From Paludibacter jiangxiensis (GTDB lineage Bacteria; Bacteroidota; Bacteroidia; Bacteroidales; Paludibacteraceae), in NCBI RefSeq assembly GCF_001618385.1, contig NZ_BDCR01000003.1, positions 372,001 through 436,000 on the forward strand: a DNA stretch of 64,000 nucleotides, written 5' to 3'. Shown piece after piece: positions 28,114-36,924 of this stretch (position 1 is the stretch's first letter; each line of letters starts with the position of its first letter). The position numbers and the translations under genes were made by a program. Below the pieces are notes generated by a model that was given only the letters and a program-made list of their open reading frames with translations, did not search any database and had not been told where the DNA came from.

Positions 28114-29568
28114 TTATTTCTGCCATATAAGCTTCACAGAGAAATCGTCGCCTCCCATATTGGCTTTGGCTGCCTGATAATTTTTCATGTTAGTACGTTG
28201 CAATACAGCTGGGTATTTATACCGATGAGGCAAATTATTTCCTACAGCCACACCGTCGCCACGAGGCAACACTGGATAGCCTGTCCGGTTGATCTCGTAC
28301 CACGCCTGGCAATCGCAGAAAAAAAGCGCATAAAATTTTTGCAACATGATACGTTCGAGCGTGCCGTCATAAGCAACTGCACTATTTGAAAAATAGTTTG
28401 CAGGTACAACCCCACCCCATTGTGTGATAGCCGCACTTACACCGTTTTGATAATGCGTTTTGGCATCTTCGGCTATAATTCCGCGCTGTGCCAGTTCGGC
28501 TTTAATCAGTTCCACCTCTGCATAATTCATTAGGGTCAGTTTCATGGGCGCAATCGCGAGGTTCACATTCGGCTGCGAAGCATTGAAAGACGGCACCACC
28601 TTATAACCACTCGGATAACCGATATACGATTTCACTCCGCTATTGGTTGCCTGCGTGGCAAAAATCGGAAGACGCGGATCATTCCAGTTCTTCAGGTTGT
28701 TGATAAAAAACTCAGACAGATAAGCATACGCCGTAAAGTCCTGCGAACGTGTCAGCGGAGCCAACTGTGGAGAAACTCCCGACACCGAAAGCAACGCTGC
28801 ATCGCTATTGGACGAAAATACAGGGTATTTGGTCGGATTGCCTACCATCTCCACCAATTTAGCCTGAGCATTCAGTCCATCCACATTCAAAACACGAAGC
28901 AGTACCCGCATGCGAAGTGAATTGCAGAATTTTTTCCATTTCAAAATGCCGGCAGATGCTCCGCCTGTCAACGTCGCATCGGTCGAATACAACAACTCGC
29001 CTCCCGTGTTGTATTTCAGGCCCGACGCCGTATTGAAAAGATTATTGGCCGAATCCAGATCATTAATCACATTCTGGTAAATCGTTTTTTGCGTGTCAAA
29101 CTTTGGAGTAAACAGCTGCTCATCGCCCCGACAAGCCTCTGTCATGGGCACATCACCGAACGAATCGGCAAGCAGTTGAAAAATCCAGCTGCGCAGCGTC
29201 ATTGCGACAGCGATATAATTATTCTCGTGCATAGTCTCCGCCACGGTTTGCATCGATTTGATATTATTCAACCACTGGTAATAATTTGTCCAGGTACCGT
29301 CTCCGGCAGCATCGCTGATAAAATACCAACCTACACCGGTTGTGCTTGAGGTAGAAACCTCACTTTGCAGCAACGGGAAGGTATAATCGTCGTATCGGTT
29401 CCAGTTGTAAGTAGCCATGCCATACAAAACGGGATTCAGAAACGTTCCCGGATTGGAGCTGGTGAGGCGGGTAGGATCGGTATTGAGTGTGTCGAAATTA
29501 CCACAAGATGTTATCAGCAAGGTAATGGTTGCCAATAAACCGAACAGTATTGTCTTTGTTGTTTTCAT
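28114..29568 (-). CDS. SusD-like surface lipoprotein
   Basis: 484 residues. Lipobox LLITSC with Cys22, then FDTLNTDPTRL, a common start of mature SusD/RagB proteins, and TPR-like helices through the body (LRSWIFQLLADSFGDVPMTEAC; KKFCNSLRMRVLLRV; MLQKFYALFFCDCQAWYEINRTGYP). It resembles the SusD-like_2 branch. It covers the SusC channel from outside and binds the nutrient. Unusually, a 121-nt gap separates it from susC, and this gap holds leader element C whose P2 helix covers this gene's start codon. Confidence 0.93.
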   Translation of the reverse strand: MKTTKTILFGLLATITLLITSCGNFDTLNTDPTRLTSSNPGTFLNPVLYGMATYNWNRYDDYTFPLLQSEVSTSSTTGVGWYFISDAAGDGTWTNYYQWLNNIKSMQTVAETMHENNYIAVAMTLRSWIFQLLADSFGDVPMTEACRGDEQLFTPKFDTQKTIYQNVINDLDSANNLFNTASGLKYNTGGELLYSTDATLTGGASAGILKWKKFCNSLRMRVLLRVLNVDGLNAQAKLVEMVGNPTKYPVFSSNSDAALLSVSGVSPQLAPLTRSQDFTAYAYLSEFFINNLKNWNDPRLPIFATQATNSGVKSYIGYPSGYKVVPSFNASQPNVNLAIAPMKLTLMNYAEVELIKAELAQRGIIAEDAKTHYQNGVSAAITQWGGVVPANYFSNSAVAYDGTLERIMLQKFYALFFCDCQAWYEINRTGYPVLPRGDGVAVGNNLPHRYKYPAVLQRTNMKNYQAAKANMGGDDFSVKLIWQK

Positions 29569-29665
29569 ACTATAATAATTTTTTCGTGTTAGGTAGTATG
29601 GAACTTCATGTCGCTGAACTTATCCCAATTCTCTTGAGTGCTGTGAAGCGACATGTTCGTTTCAT
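29566..29665 (-). promoter_or_regulatory. Conserved MKRxC leader element, copy C, between susC and susD
   Basis: Begins ATGAAACGAACATGT at 29665 (minus strand), 24 nt after the susC stop codon, and ends in the susD start codon. P1 is a perfect 9-bp stem (CATGTCGCT/AGCGACATG; plus-strand 29607-29615 with 29647-29655). P2 pairs CATACTA with TAGTATG containing the start codon (29594-29600 with 29566-29572). Placement inside the operon points to control of susD translation relative to susC. Confidence 0.8.
29606..29665 (-). CDS. Leader ORF of element C (19 residues)
   Basis: Begins MKRTCRF and ends with a TGA at 29606-29608 that overlaps the 3' arm of P1. Translation to its stop would open P1. 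Translation is inferred. Confidence 0.45.
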   Translation of the reverse strand: MKRTCRFTALKRIGISSAT

Positions 29666-29689
29666 CGTTATTCTTTGTTTGCGTATGAA

Positions 29690-32600
29690 TTAGAAACTGA
29701 TATTGATGTTTGCGCCGAACGAGCGTGTGGTAGGCAGCGATCCGGTTTCGATACCCGGCACAAGGGCAGAACCGTTTAATGCCACTGTCTCCGGATCGAA
29801 CATCGGATAGTGCGATATGCACAACAGGTTACGGCCGTAGAATGCAATCGAGGCTTTGGTAAACGGCGTTGCGCTCAACAGTTTCTTCGACAAATTAAAC
29901 TCAACACGAGCTTCTCTCAGCTTGACATATGTTGCCGAAAAAGAGTTGGTTTCCACATTGTCCATACGGTTATATTCGGGATAAAAAGAGCCCACAGTAA
30001 CCATGGTTGTATTCGGGCTGTAGGAACCATCGGCATTTTGCACCACGCCCTTGGCTACCATATAGTAACCTCCCAGCTGAAACAAGCTCGGATTGTTTTT
30101 GATACGTGGATCGTCTGATCCGATATAATACGATGTTCCCGGTAAACGTCCGTTCAGAGTATACGCCAGTTTACCCTGCTCCACCATTTTGTAGAACGAA
30201 TGCGAATAAACCAGACCGCCCAGCTGACCATCGAGCAGGAAGCTAAACTTCACGTTTTTATATGTAAATTCGTTGTAAAAACCACCTTTCCAAGAAGGAT
30301 AGGCACAACCCACGTATTCAATCTGAGCACTACGTACCGGCAAACCGTTGGATCCGATAATCACATCACCATTCGGATTACGCACCAGTTTATATCCCCA
30401 CAAATCACCTGTGGTTCCGCCCACTTTACCGATAATGGAAGCGCTACCGATACTGCTGATAAGCTGATTTTCGTCCGATCCGGCAGCAAGAGCCAGAATT
30501 TTGTTTTGATTCTTCGACCAGGTAACGGTCGATTTCCACTGAAAAGAACGTGTCTGAACCGGCGTCGCGTTCAGCTCCACCTCGATGCCGCGATTACGCA
30601 CATTTCCCGAATTGATAGTTGCCCGCGAATATCCTGTGGTGGGATCCATCGGCGCATCCAATATCTGGTTTTTTGTGCGGTTGTAGTAAAATGTCAGATC
30701 AAGACCGACACGATTTTTGAACATTCTGAAATCGATACCTGTCTCAAAGTTCGTCGAAATTTCAGGCTTGAAATTCTGGTTATACAACGTGGTCGGCATC
30801 GTTACCGATCCGGCAAATGCGCTGGTTGTATAGTAGGGCGAGGTTTTATACGGATCGGCATCGTTACCCACCTGAGCCCACGAAGCCCTCAGTTTAAGAT
30901 AGCTGATCTGCGTCGGAAGGGTAAAGAGTTCATTCATCAAAGCACTGGTACTCACCGATGGATAAAAGAACGAGCGACTGTTTTTGGGCAAAGTCGACGA
31001 CCAGTCGTTACGTCCTGTGATATCCAGAAACAGTCTGTTTTTATAATCGAAGTTGGCGGTGTAGTAGACACTGTTGATCGCCTTTTTCTTTATCACGGTA
31101 GATACGAACGGATTGGAAGCGCCGTTGGCCAGCATGTATACACCCGGCGTAATCAGTCCGTTGACCGCAGCCGACAGCATATCGTAGTATTGATACATCA
31201 TATTTCCTCCGCCCGATACATTCATATGGACTCCATTGGTAAAACTATCGTGGTACGAGAGCAACGCGTCGCTGTTCAACTCATAATTCAGGATATTCTG
31301 CTTTTTGAAATAACCGTTGGGATAAACCACATCGCTCACCGCCCGATGCTGTTCACACATCTCTGCCGATAGTTGGATGCCCGAACGAACCATTAACTCC
31401 AGCTTGCGCGACAGTTGCAGGTTGGCCGATAACGATGTCGTGTTGCTATGCTTTTCGGAAGGATTCACATTTTCATAAAGCGTCACATACGGATTCCCGA
31501 TAAAGGTGCTATAGGGTTGCAACTGCTTGACCTTCTCCTGTCCGGTTCTCCACATCGGGCGCAACCAGTCGAGATTGACATTCGGGTTCTGAAAAATCAG
31601 AAAATAGGAAATGGAGTTGCTATTGTATCCCACCGCCGGAATATTGTCAGACTGACGATAGGTGTAGCTGCTCTTAGCACTGATTTTTAACACACGTGAT
31701 ACCTGTTGCTGTCCTGAAAAACTGGCCACCAACCGTTCAAAACCGGTATTGGGCAAGATCCATTCGTTTTTGGTGTATGTAAGGGAAGCACGCATCGAGC
31801 CTTTATCACCCTTACCATCGATAGCAACCGAATTGGTCAGTGTATAGCCATTCTGAAACAAACCTTTGCGGTTATCCTTATAGGCGACCCACGGAGTGGC
31901 GGTAGTGGCGCGGGTTTGAGTCACCGGATCGAACTGATAGTATGACTGGTTGGCATCAAAACGAGGTCCGAATGCGCTACTGGTTCCGCTGGTGCTCGCA
32001 TTTCCATCGGGTGCGGTACCATACGAATAGTATTGTTGTCCGGCATAAATTGTTCCGGTTTTGCCTATATTCGACGGTGTTCCCTGTCCGAATTCATACT
32101 GATAATCGGGCCAGCGCATCACATCTTCCATGCTGATATTCGACGAAAATGAGACCCCGATCCCCTTTTTGTCGCGGTTACCCGACTTGGTGGTAACCAT
32201 AATAACACCGTTTGCCGCACGCGAACCATACAAAGCAGCCGCGCTGGCACCTTTCAGCACCTGAATACTCTCAATATCTTCCGGATTAATATCCGAAAAC
32301 CCGTTTCCGTAGTCGACTGACAGTTCGGCAGCCGAACCGGCACCGTAAGCCACACCCGGATTGGTGAGGGGGCTACTCATCGGAACACCATCGACAACTA
32401 CCAACGCGCTATTCCCTTCCGGGTTAAGCGATACATCACCTCGCAAAGAGATACGGCTGGATGATAACGGGCCACCGGCCGAATAGAGATTCAGACCTGC
32501 CACCTTACCGCTGAGAGCCGACGACCAGTTACTGGGCATCGATCCGGTAATCTGATCGCCCTGCACCGTCCGGGTCGAATACCCCAACCCTTTTTCTTCT

Positions 32601-32962
32601 CGCTTAATACCCAACGCCGTCACGACTACATCGTTAAGTTGTTTGGAATCTTCGTCCAGTTTAATGTTGATGGTACCATTGGCATAAACCTGCTCGCGGG
32701 TTTTATATCCCACATAACTAAAGACCACCATATTCTTTGCCGTAAGAGTCTTCTTCGTTTTGAACGAGAACTCCCCGTTTGCATCAGTGACACTTCCTTC
32801 GCCGGTACCTTTTACGGCAATCGTAGCTCCGATTAAAGGTTCTCCCTTAGTATCAGTCACTTTTCCCTTCACTACACTCTGAGCATAAATCATCACCGGC
32901 ATAAATGCCATCAGAATCAAGCCCAGTCTCATCCGATTTTTCAACAGTCTCATCTTACACAT
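29690..32962 (-). CDS. SusC/RagA-type TonB-linked outer-membrane channel
   Basis: 1090 residues. Signal peptide (about 1-28, ...VMIYAQ), carboxypeptidase-like domain (about 30-112, [22 protein letters not shown]), SusC signature region ([19 protein letters not shown]), plug domain with [22 protein letters not shown] (about 230-255), then a 22-stranded barrel ending in NINISF with the terminal Phe. It imports the ligand bound by the partner SusD, driven by TonB. ATG at 32962 and at 32953 are both possible. First gene of a four-gene operon; the AraC-type regulator ends 211 bases upstream on the same strand. Confidence 0.95.
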   Translation of the reverse strand: MCKMRLLKNRMRLGLILMAFMPVMIYAQSVVKGKVTDTKGEPLIGATIAVKGTGEGSVTDANGEFSFKTKKTLTAKNMVVFSYVGYKTREQVYANGTINIKLDEDSKQLNDVVVTALGIKREEKGLGYSTRTVQGDQITGSMPSNWSSALSGKVAGLNLYSAGGPLSSSRISLRGDVSLNPEGNSALVVVDGVPMSSPLTNPGVAYGAGSAAELSVDYGNGFSDINPEDIESIQVLKGASAAALYGSRAANGVIMVTTKSGNRDKKGIGVSFSSNISMEDVMRWPDYQYEFGQGTPSNIGKTGTIYAGQQYYSYGTAPDGNASTSGTSSAFGPRFDANQSYYQFDPVTQTRATTATPWVAYKDNRKGLFQNGYTLTNSVAIDGKGDKGSMRASLTYTKNEWILPNTGFERLVASFSGQQQVSRVLKISAKSSYTYRQSDNIPAVGYNSNSISYFLIFQNPNVNLDWLRPMWRTGQEKVKQLQPYSTFIGNPYVTLYENVNPSEKHSNTTSLSANLQLSRKLELMVRSGIQLSAEMCEQHRAVSDVVYPNGYFKKQNILNYELNSDALLSYHDSFTNGVHMNVSGGGNMMYQYYDMLSAAVNGLITPGVYMLANGASNPFVSTVIKKKAINSVYYTANFDYKNRLFLDITGRNDWSSTLPKNSRSFFYPSVSTSALMNELFTLPTQISYLKLRASWAQVGNDADPYKTSPYYTTSAFAGSVTMPTTLYNQNFKPEISTNFETGIDFRMFKNRVGLDLTFYYNRTKNQILDAPMDPTTGYSRATINSGNVRNRGIEVELNATPVQTRSFQWKSTVTWSKNQNKILALAAGSDENQLISSIGSASIIGKVGGTTGDLWGYKLVRNPNGDVIIGSNGLPVRSAQIEYVGCAYPSWKGGFYNEFTYKNVKFSFLLDGQLGGLVYSHSFYKMVEQGKLAYTLNGRLPGTSYYIGSDDPRIKNNPSLFQLGGYYMVAKGVVQNADGSYSPNTTMVTVGSFYPEYNRMDNVETNSFSATYVKLREARVEFNLSKKLLSATPFTKASIAFYGRNLLCISHYPMFDPETVALNGSALVPGIETGSLPTTRSFGANINISF

Positions 32963-33103
32963 ACATTCTATTTAGTTAATATTTAATATTTTCCATCGCA
33001 TCATAAAGTTCTTTCAAACACCCAAAATCCCGATACAAAGGGAGCTTTATTATATTAACCCGACATAAACAAAATGTTACGATTTTATAACGTTCTGCAT
33101 AAA

Positions 33104-33143
33104 AAGAAAAAAAAAGAGCATAACCCATAAAGGATCATGCTCT
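33104..33143 (-). terminator. Terminator of the AraC/GyrI regulator gene
   Basis: On the minus strand, AGAGCAT and ATGCTCT (plus-strand 33115-33121 and 33137-33143) pair around a 15-nt loop and are followed by a long T-run. Confidence 0.8.
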
Positions 33144-33172
33144 CTGTAAATGCTTTATTAAAGACGCTCTGT

Positions 33173-34033
33173 TTACTGCACCGGAACATAGATTTCCGTT
33201 TTCAGTTTGGCCGGCTCGGTCTTGTCCGGATTGTTGAGGTATTTTTCAAAACAGGCAACATTGCGCAACTGCGCTCCGCTTTCGGGCAACCAGTAACCGA
33301 AAATAGTATCGTACACCGAGCCCAGGTTATCGTAAGAGCCCTGATAGAGGAAGACGGCATACTTCCCTCCCGGCATTGTTTTTACACCAATCTCACCCTC
33401 TGGTTGAGCGGGCTTATGAATAACAAGACAAATATCGGTACGCAATTTGTCGGGTTCGGTCACCTTCGGATCATCGTGATAGATGCAAATGTGTTCGATT
33501 CCAGCTGTGAAAAGCTTCTGCGATTTGACACACCCCCAGAGCTTAGTCCAGGCTCCGCAAAAATCGAGCGAAGAATAGTCGCCCGTATGGCGGATGTAAA
33601 TAAGATTCTGATCTGCAAGATCGACCATTTTCGGAGCTTTCAGGTTTAGCGCCGGATTGATAACTGCTGGTTTCATGATGGTAAAATTTTTATTGTTTCT
33701 GAATTCGATCGGCGATATGCCGTAATATTGATTAAATACCTTCGACAGGGAAGAGGGCATTTCGTACCCAACGCTAAAGGCAATATCCTGCACCGGGAGT
33801 TCTGTATAGCGCAACAACCGCGCTGCCGTCTCCACCCGCGTCCGGGTGATGTACGCTCCGATCGGTTCGCCCAGAAATGCCTTGGTGATGCGATGAAAAT
33901 GAAACGGAGATAAATTCGACAAATCAGCCAGTTTACTCAAATCAAGTTTTTCATCCAAATGATTGTTGATATATTCCGTTACGATATTGATTCGCCGGAG
34001 ATACTCCTCCCGTGTGGTAAGTTTGTTCTGCAT
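33173..34033 (-). CDS. AraC-family regulator with GyrI-like ligand domain
   Basis: 286 residues from ATG at 34033. The N-terminal AraC double HTH (about 10-110) has LSKLADLSNLSPFHFHRITKAFLGEPIGAYI and DIAFSVGYEMPSSLSKVFNQYYGISPIEFR. The C-terminal part (about 125-286) is a GyrI-like/SOUL-type domain (IRHTGDYSS...KTMPGGKYAVFLYQGSYDNLGSVYDTIFGYWLPES). This order is that of Rob/SoxS-like effector-binding regulators, which sense small hydrophobic or cationic compounds. It lies upstream of susC in the same direction and divergently from leader D; the target is not evident. Confidence 0.9.
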   Translation of the reverse strand: MQNKLTTREEYLRRINIVTEYINNHLDEKLDLSKLADLSNLSPFHFHRITKAFLGEPIGAYITRTRVETAARLLRYTELPVQDIAFSVGYEMPSSLSKVFNQYYGISPIEFRNNKNFTIMKPAVINPALNLKAPKMVDLADQNLIYIRHTGDYSSLDFCGAWTKLWGCVKSQKLFTAGIEHICIYHDDPKVTEPDKLRTDICLVIHKPAQPEGEIGVKTMPGGKYAVFLYQGSYDNLGSVYDTIFGYWLPESGAQLRNVACFEKYLNNPDKTEPAKLKTEIYVPVQ

Positions 34034-34223
34034 AATCGTTTGTTGTTTGACACTGCAAAGATACACCTTCGACAAACGACCCATCTTGTCCGATCTTGCT
34101 TATTTGAAAATTACTTTCTCCAGTGACAAATTCTTCTTACATTCGTCGCACATTATTCTCCGGCACGGAATTTGCCGGAAGAGAGAAGAGTTACTCACAT
34201 AACGACAAAACACTATTACAATT

Positions 34224-34259
34224 ATGAAACGAACATGTTGCTTTTCAATCGTATTATAA
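34224..34259 (+). CDS. Leader ORF of element D (11 residues)
   Basis: ATG at 34224 to TAA at 34257-34259, starting MKRTCCF. Shortest of the four leader ORFs; it ends before the 3' arm of P1. Translation is inferred. Confidence 0.45.
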   Translation: MKRTCCFSIVL

Positions 34260-34315
34260 CAATATCAGCAACATAAAGTTCCATACTTCCTTAAATAAAA
34301 AATTACTATAGTATG
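34224..34315 (+). promoter_or_regulatory. Conserved MKRxC leader element, copy D
   Basis: Starts ATGAAACGAACATGT at 34224 and ends in the start codon of the metallophosphoesterase gene (34313-34315). P1 is ATGTTGCT/AGCAACAT (34235-34242 with 34267-34274), with a U-A pair where copy C has C-G. P2 pairs CATACT (34282-34287) with AGTATG (34310-34315), leaving a 22-nt A-rich loop. No clear TAnnTTTG promoter is seen just upstream; a 6-bp GC hairpin (34160-34178) lies in the gap to the divergent AraC gene. Confidence 0.8.
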
Positions 34316-35428
34316 AAATACGGATTTTTCATCATAATGTTTGGTATCTTCCTGGCCATGTTCGGCTACGTGATTGGACGTGGATGGCAGGTATTGCCCA
34401 CTCAGGGATACTGGCGACAACTCTATGCTGGACTGAGTGTCCTTCTTTTTGCCTCCTTTTTTGTCGCACTGTTTTTAGGACAAACGATGTCATTGGGCAT
34501 GGCATCAGCCATCTCGTTTGCAGGTGACACTTACTTTCTGGTAATGATTTACCTGTTGCTCTCCTTTCTGTCCGCCGATTTGGTGCGTATCATCAACTCG
34601 TTTGCCCATTTTGCCCCGCCGGGCATGATGGCCTTCCGGTTCTGGTGGCTAATGGCCAGTTTCGGCGTGATAGCCATCGCTCTGATTGCAGGCAATTACA
34701 AATTCAACCATCCCGAAGTGGTAACGCTCAATCTCGAGACCAATAAGCCAAAACAAGGCAAAGAACTGCGCATTGTGGCTGTGAGCGATCTGCATGTAGG
34801 CTTTTCTATTCAGAAAAAACAACTACAACAGTACGTACAGATGATTAACGATCAACATCCGGACATCGTGCTGATTGCAGGTGATCTCTTTGATCGGGCA
34901 GTAGAACCGGTTGTAAAACAAAAGATGCAGGAAGAACTGCGGAACATTCATGCGCCGAAAGGAATTTATGCCATCAACGGTAATCATGAATTCTATTCGG
35001 GCAATTTGAAAGCTATCGACGATTTCTACCAAAAAGCAGGGGTTCGTTTGCTGACCGACAATGTAGCATTGATTGACAGTGCATTCTACATCATCGGACG
35101 CGACGACCGTACCAATATTCACCGCAAACCGTTGCTATACCTGACGGAAGGTCTCAATCCGGCACTACCAACCATTTTGCTCGATCACCAGCCACACCAT
35201 TTGGAAGAGGCAGAGCAAAGCGGCATCGACCTCCAAATTTCGGGGCACACGCACGAAGGGCAGTTTTTCCCGGGTAACCTCATCGTAAAACGAGAGTTTG
35301 AGCAGGCACACGGTTATTTGCGCAAAGGCAAAACGCAGTATTACATTTCGTCGGGACTGGGCATCTGGGGACCGCAATACCGCATTGGCACTCAATCGGA
35401 ACTGGTGGTGATAAATCTGAAATATTAG
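34313..35428 (+). CDS. Membrane-anchored metallophosphoesterase
   Basis: 371 residues. Four hydrophobic segments in the first 130 residues (FFIIMFGIFLAMFGYVIG; LYAGLSVLLFASFFVALFLG; YFLVMIYLLLSFLSADLV; FWWLMASFGVIAIALIAG), then a calcineurin-like core with VSDLHVGFS, IAGDLFDRAV, GIYAINGNHEFYS, LLDHQPHH and SGHTHEGQFFPG, carrying all metal ligands. It is of the YkuE/YaeI type; those act on lipid-linked or nucleotide phosphates, but the substrate here is unknown. Its start codon is paired in P2 of leader D. Confidence 0.93.
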   Translation: MKYGFFIIMFGIFLAMFGYVIGRGWQVLPTQGYWRQLYAGLSVLLFASFFVALFLGQTMSLGMASAISFAGDTYFLVMIYLLLSFLSADLVRIINSFAHFAPPGMMAFRFWWLMASFGVIAIALIAGNYKFNHPEVVTLNLETNKPKQGKELRIVAVSDLHVGFSIQKKQLQQYVQMINDQHPDIVLIAGDLFDRAVEPVVKQKMQEELRNIHAPKGIYAINGNHEFYSGNLKAIDDFYQKAGVRLLTDNVALIDSAFYIIGRDDRTNIHRKPLLYLTEGLNPALPTILLDHQPHHLEEAEQSGIDLQISGHTHEGQFFPGNLIVKREFEQAHGYLRKGKTQYYISSGLGIWGPQYRIGTQSELVVINLKY

Positions 35429-35468
35429 CCATTGCTTTCGATAGTTGAGAAGAGGATATGAGCTTTTT

Positions 35469-35501
35469 CTTGCAAAACCCACTCTTCAGGAACTATCTTT
35501 G
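35469..35501 (+). promoter_or_regulatory. Promoter of the ThrE-type exporter pair
   Basis: CTTG at 35469-35472, a 21-nt spacer and TATCTTTG at 35494-35501 fit the Bacteroidetes consensus (TTTG/TAnnTTTG). Start codon 20 nt downstream. Confidence 0.7.
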
Positions 35502-35521
35502 CGAAGTAAACAGTGTAACGA

Positions 35522-36322
35522 ATGACCGAAAATATACCTTCTTCAACTAACGAATACGTTCATGCCACGGAGTTTGCCGATCTGGCACTCGACATTGCCA
35601 CCACCATGCTGGCTTCGGGAGCCCATTGCGGACGCATCACCCGCAATCTGGATCGTCTGGCAAAGCGATGGGAACTGAACGTACAGATGCAACTCACCTT
35701 TATCGGCGTGGCAATGACCGTCACCAGCGAACACGACCCATACCACACCGTTACCCGCTACCGTTCCACCCCGCCCCACTCCGTACACCTAGAACTGCTT
35801 ACCGAGTTCAGCAGTCTGACGTGGAAAGCAGCCGATGGCGATCTCAACTTCGAGCAGGTAAAAAAGGAGACCGAACGCATCAAAAAAATCAAACATTATA
35901 GCTACTGGTCGGTGGCTCTGGCAGTAGGATTCTCCTGTGCCTGTCTGTGTGTGCTGGCCGGAGGAGGCCTTATCGACGCGATTGTAGCTTGCATGGGTGC
36001 TTTCATAGGATCGATCGTCAGGGTATTTATCATGCATCACAAGTTTAACCCGATGATTTCGTTTGTCATTGCCTCGTTTGTCACCACCATGGTGTCGGGT
36101 GCCAATATGGTGTTTCACTGGGGACCGGCTCCGGAGGCAGCGTTGGCCACTGCCGTACTCTATCTGGTACCGGGCGTACCTCTCATCAATTCGCTGATCG
36201 ACCTGATAGAGGGACATCTCTCGTCGGCATGGAACCGGGCACTATTCGGGGCATCCATTTTGCTTTGCATTGCTGTCGGAATGACGTTGAGCATCTCTTT
36301 GTTGGGACTTAATAACTTTTAG
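35522..36322 (+). CDS. ThrE/YjjP-type amino acid exporter, large subunit
   Basis: 266 residues. A soluble N-terminal part (about 1-115; FADLALDIATTMLASGAHCGRITRNLDRLAKRWE) with the conserved MLASGA..TRN motif of the ThrE N-terminal domain, then five membrane segments (about 122-262) including YLVPGVPLINSLIDLIEGH. With the next gene it makes a split ThrE, the system that in other bacteria exports threonine, serine or, for YjjPB, succinate. It is separated from its partner by only two bases. Confidence 0.9.
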   Translation: MTENIPSSTNEYVHATEFADLALDIATTMLASGAHCGRITRNLDRLAKRWELNVQMQLTFIGVAMTVTSEHDPYHTVTRYRSTPPHSVHLELLTEFSSLTWKAADGDLNFEQVKKETERIKKIKHYSYWSVALAVGFSCACLCVLAGGGLIDAIVACMGAFIGSIVRVFIMHHKFNPMISFVIASFVTTMVSGANMVFHWGPAPEAALATAVLYLVPGVPLINSLIDLIEGHLSSAWNRALFGASILLCIAVGMTLSISLLGLNNF

Positions 36323-36324
36323 CC

Positions 36325-36843
36325 ATGACCTCAGAACTTCTACTTCGCATATTACTCGATTTCGTACTGGCTTTTGTGGTCGGTTTTTGCTGGGGCATCC
36401 TCTTCGGTTCACCCAAACGCATTCTCTGGATGGCAGGTTTGCTCGGTGCACTCGGACATAGCCTGCGCTTTGTTTTGTTGGAAAGTGGCGTAGTGCTCAT
36501 CACTGCCACCATGATCAGCGCCGTCACCATTGGCATTCTGGGTATCTATTGCGCCCACAAGGTGCACCATCCGCCGGTGGTTTTCACCATGCCTGCTTTC
36601 ATCACTATGATTCCGGGACTTTATGCCTATCGCACCATGCTGGGCTGCATCAAACTCACTGACCCGGCAATCGTGCAGAAAACGCCTGACATTATGGTAC
36701 AAATCGGACACAACCTAATGCTGACGTTATCGCTACTGGCAATTTTAGCGATCGGCATTTCCATTGCCGCATTGCTGTTCAGAACAAAAAGCGTGAAAGA
36801 AATTAACTTCGGTAAGAAGCAAAAGGTAAAAAAAGTCGATTAA
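36325..36843 (+). CDS. ThrE/YjjB-type exporter, small subunit
   Basis: 172 residues, about five membrane segments, with the conserved FTMPAFITMIPGLYAYRTMLG (about 92-112) of the ThrE_2 domain. A Lys-rich tail (KEINFGKKQKVKKVD) faces the cytoplasm. It begins 2 nt after its partner's stop codon and ends in front of a strong terminator. Confidence 0.9.
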   Translation: MTSELLLRILLDFVLAFVVGFCWGILFGSPKRILWMAGLLGALGHSLRFVLLESGVVLITATMISAVTIGILGIYCAHKVHHPPVVFTMPAFITMIPGLYAYRTMLGCIKLTDPAIVQKTPDIMVQIGHNLMLTLSLLAILAIGISIAALLFRTKSVKEINFGKKQKVKKVD

Positions 36844-36860
36844 CAGACAATATGGCACAA

Positions 36861-36906
36861 AAAAATGCCCAAGGTATAAGTTGTGACTTACACCTTGGGC
36901 ATTTTT
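36861..36906. terminator. Bidirectional terminator between ThrE pair and the T9SS gene
   Basis: Perfect 15-bp stem AAAAATGCCCAAGGT / ACCTTGGGCATTTTT (36861-36875 with 36892-36906), extended inward by a few pairs. A- and T-rich ends serve both strands. Confidence 0.92.
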
Positions 36907-36924
36907 ATTTTACAGAACGAACAA

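Noticed and set aside
30200-31372. 390-codon open frame on + inside susC
   Set aside because: Antisense shadow of the SusC barrel; composition rich in His/Arg/Ile with no recognisable motif.
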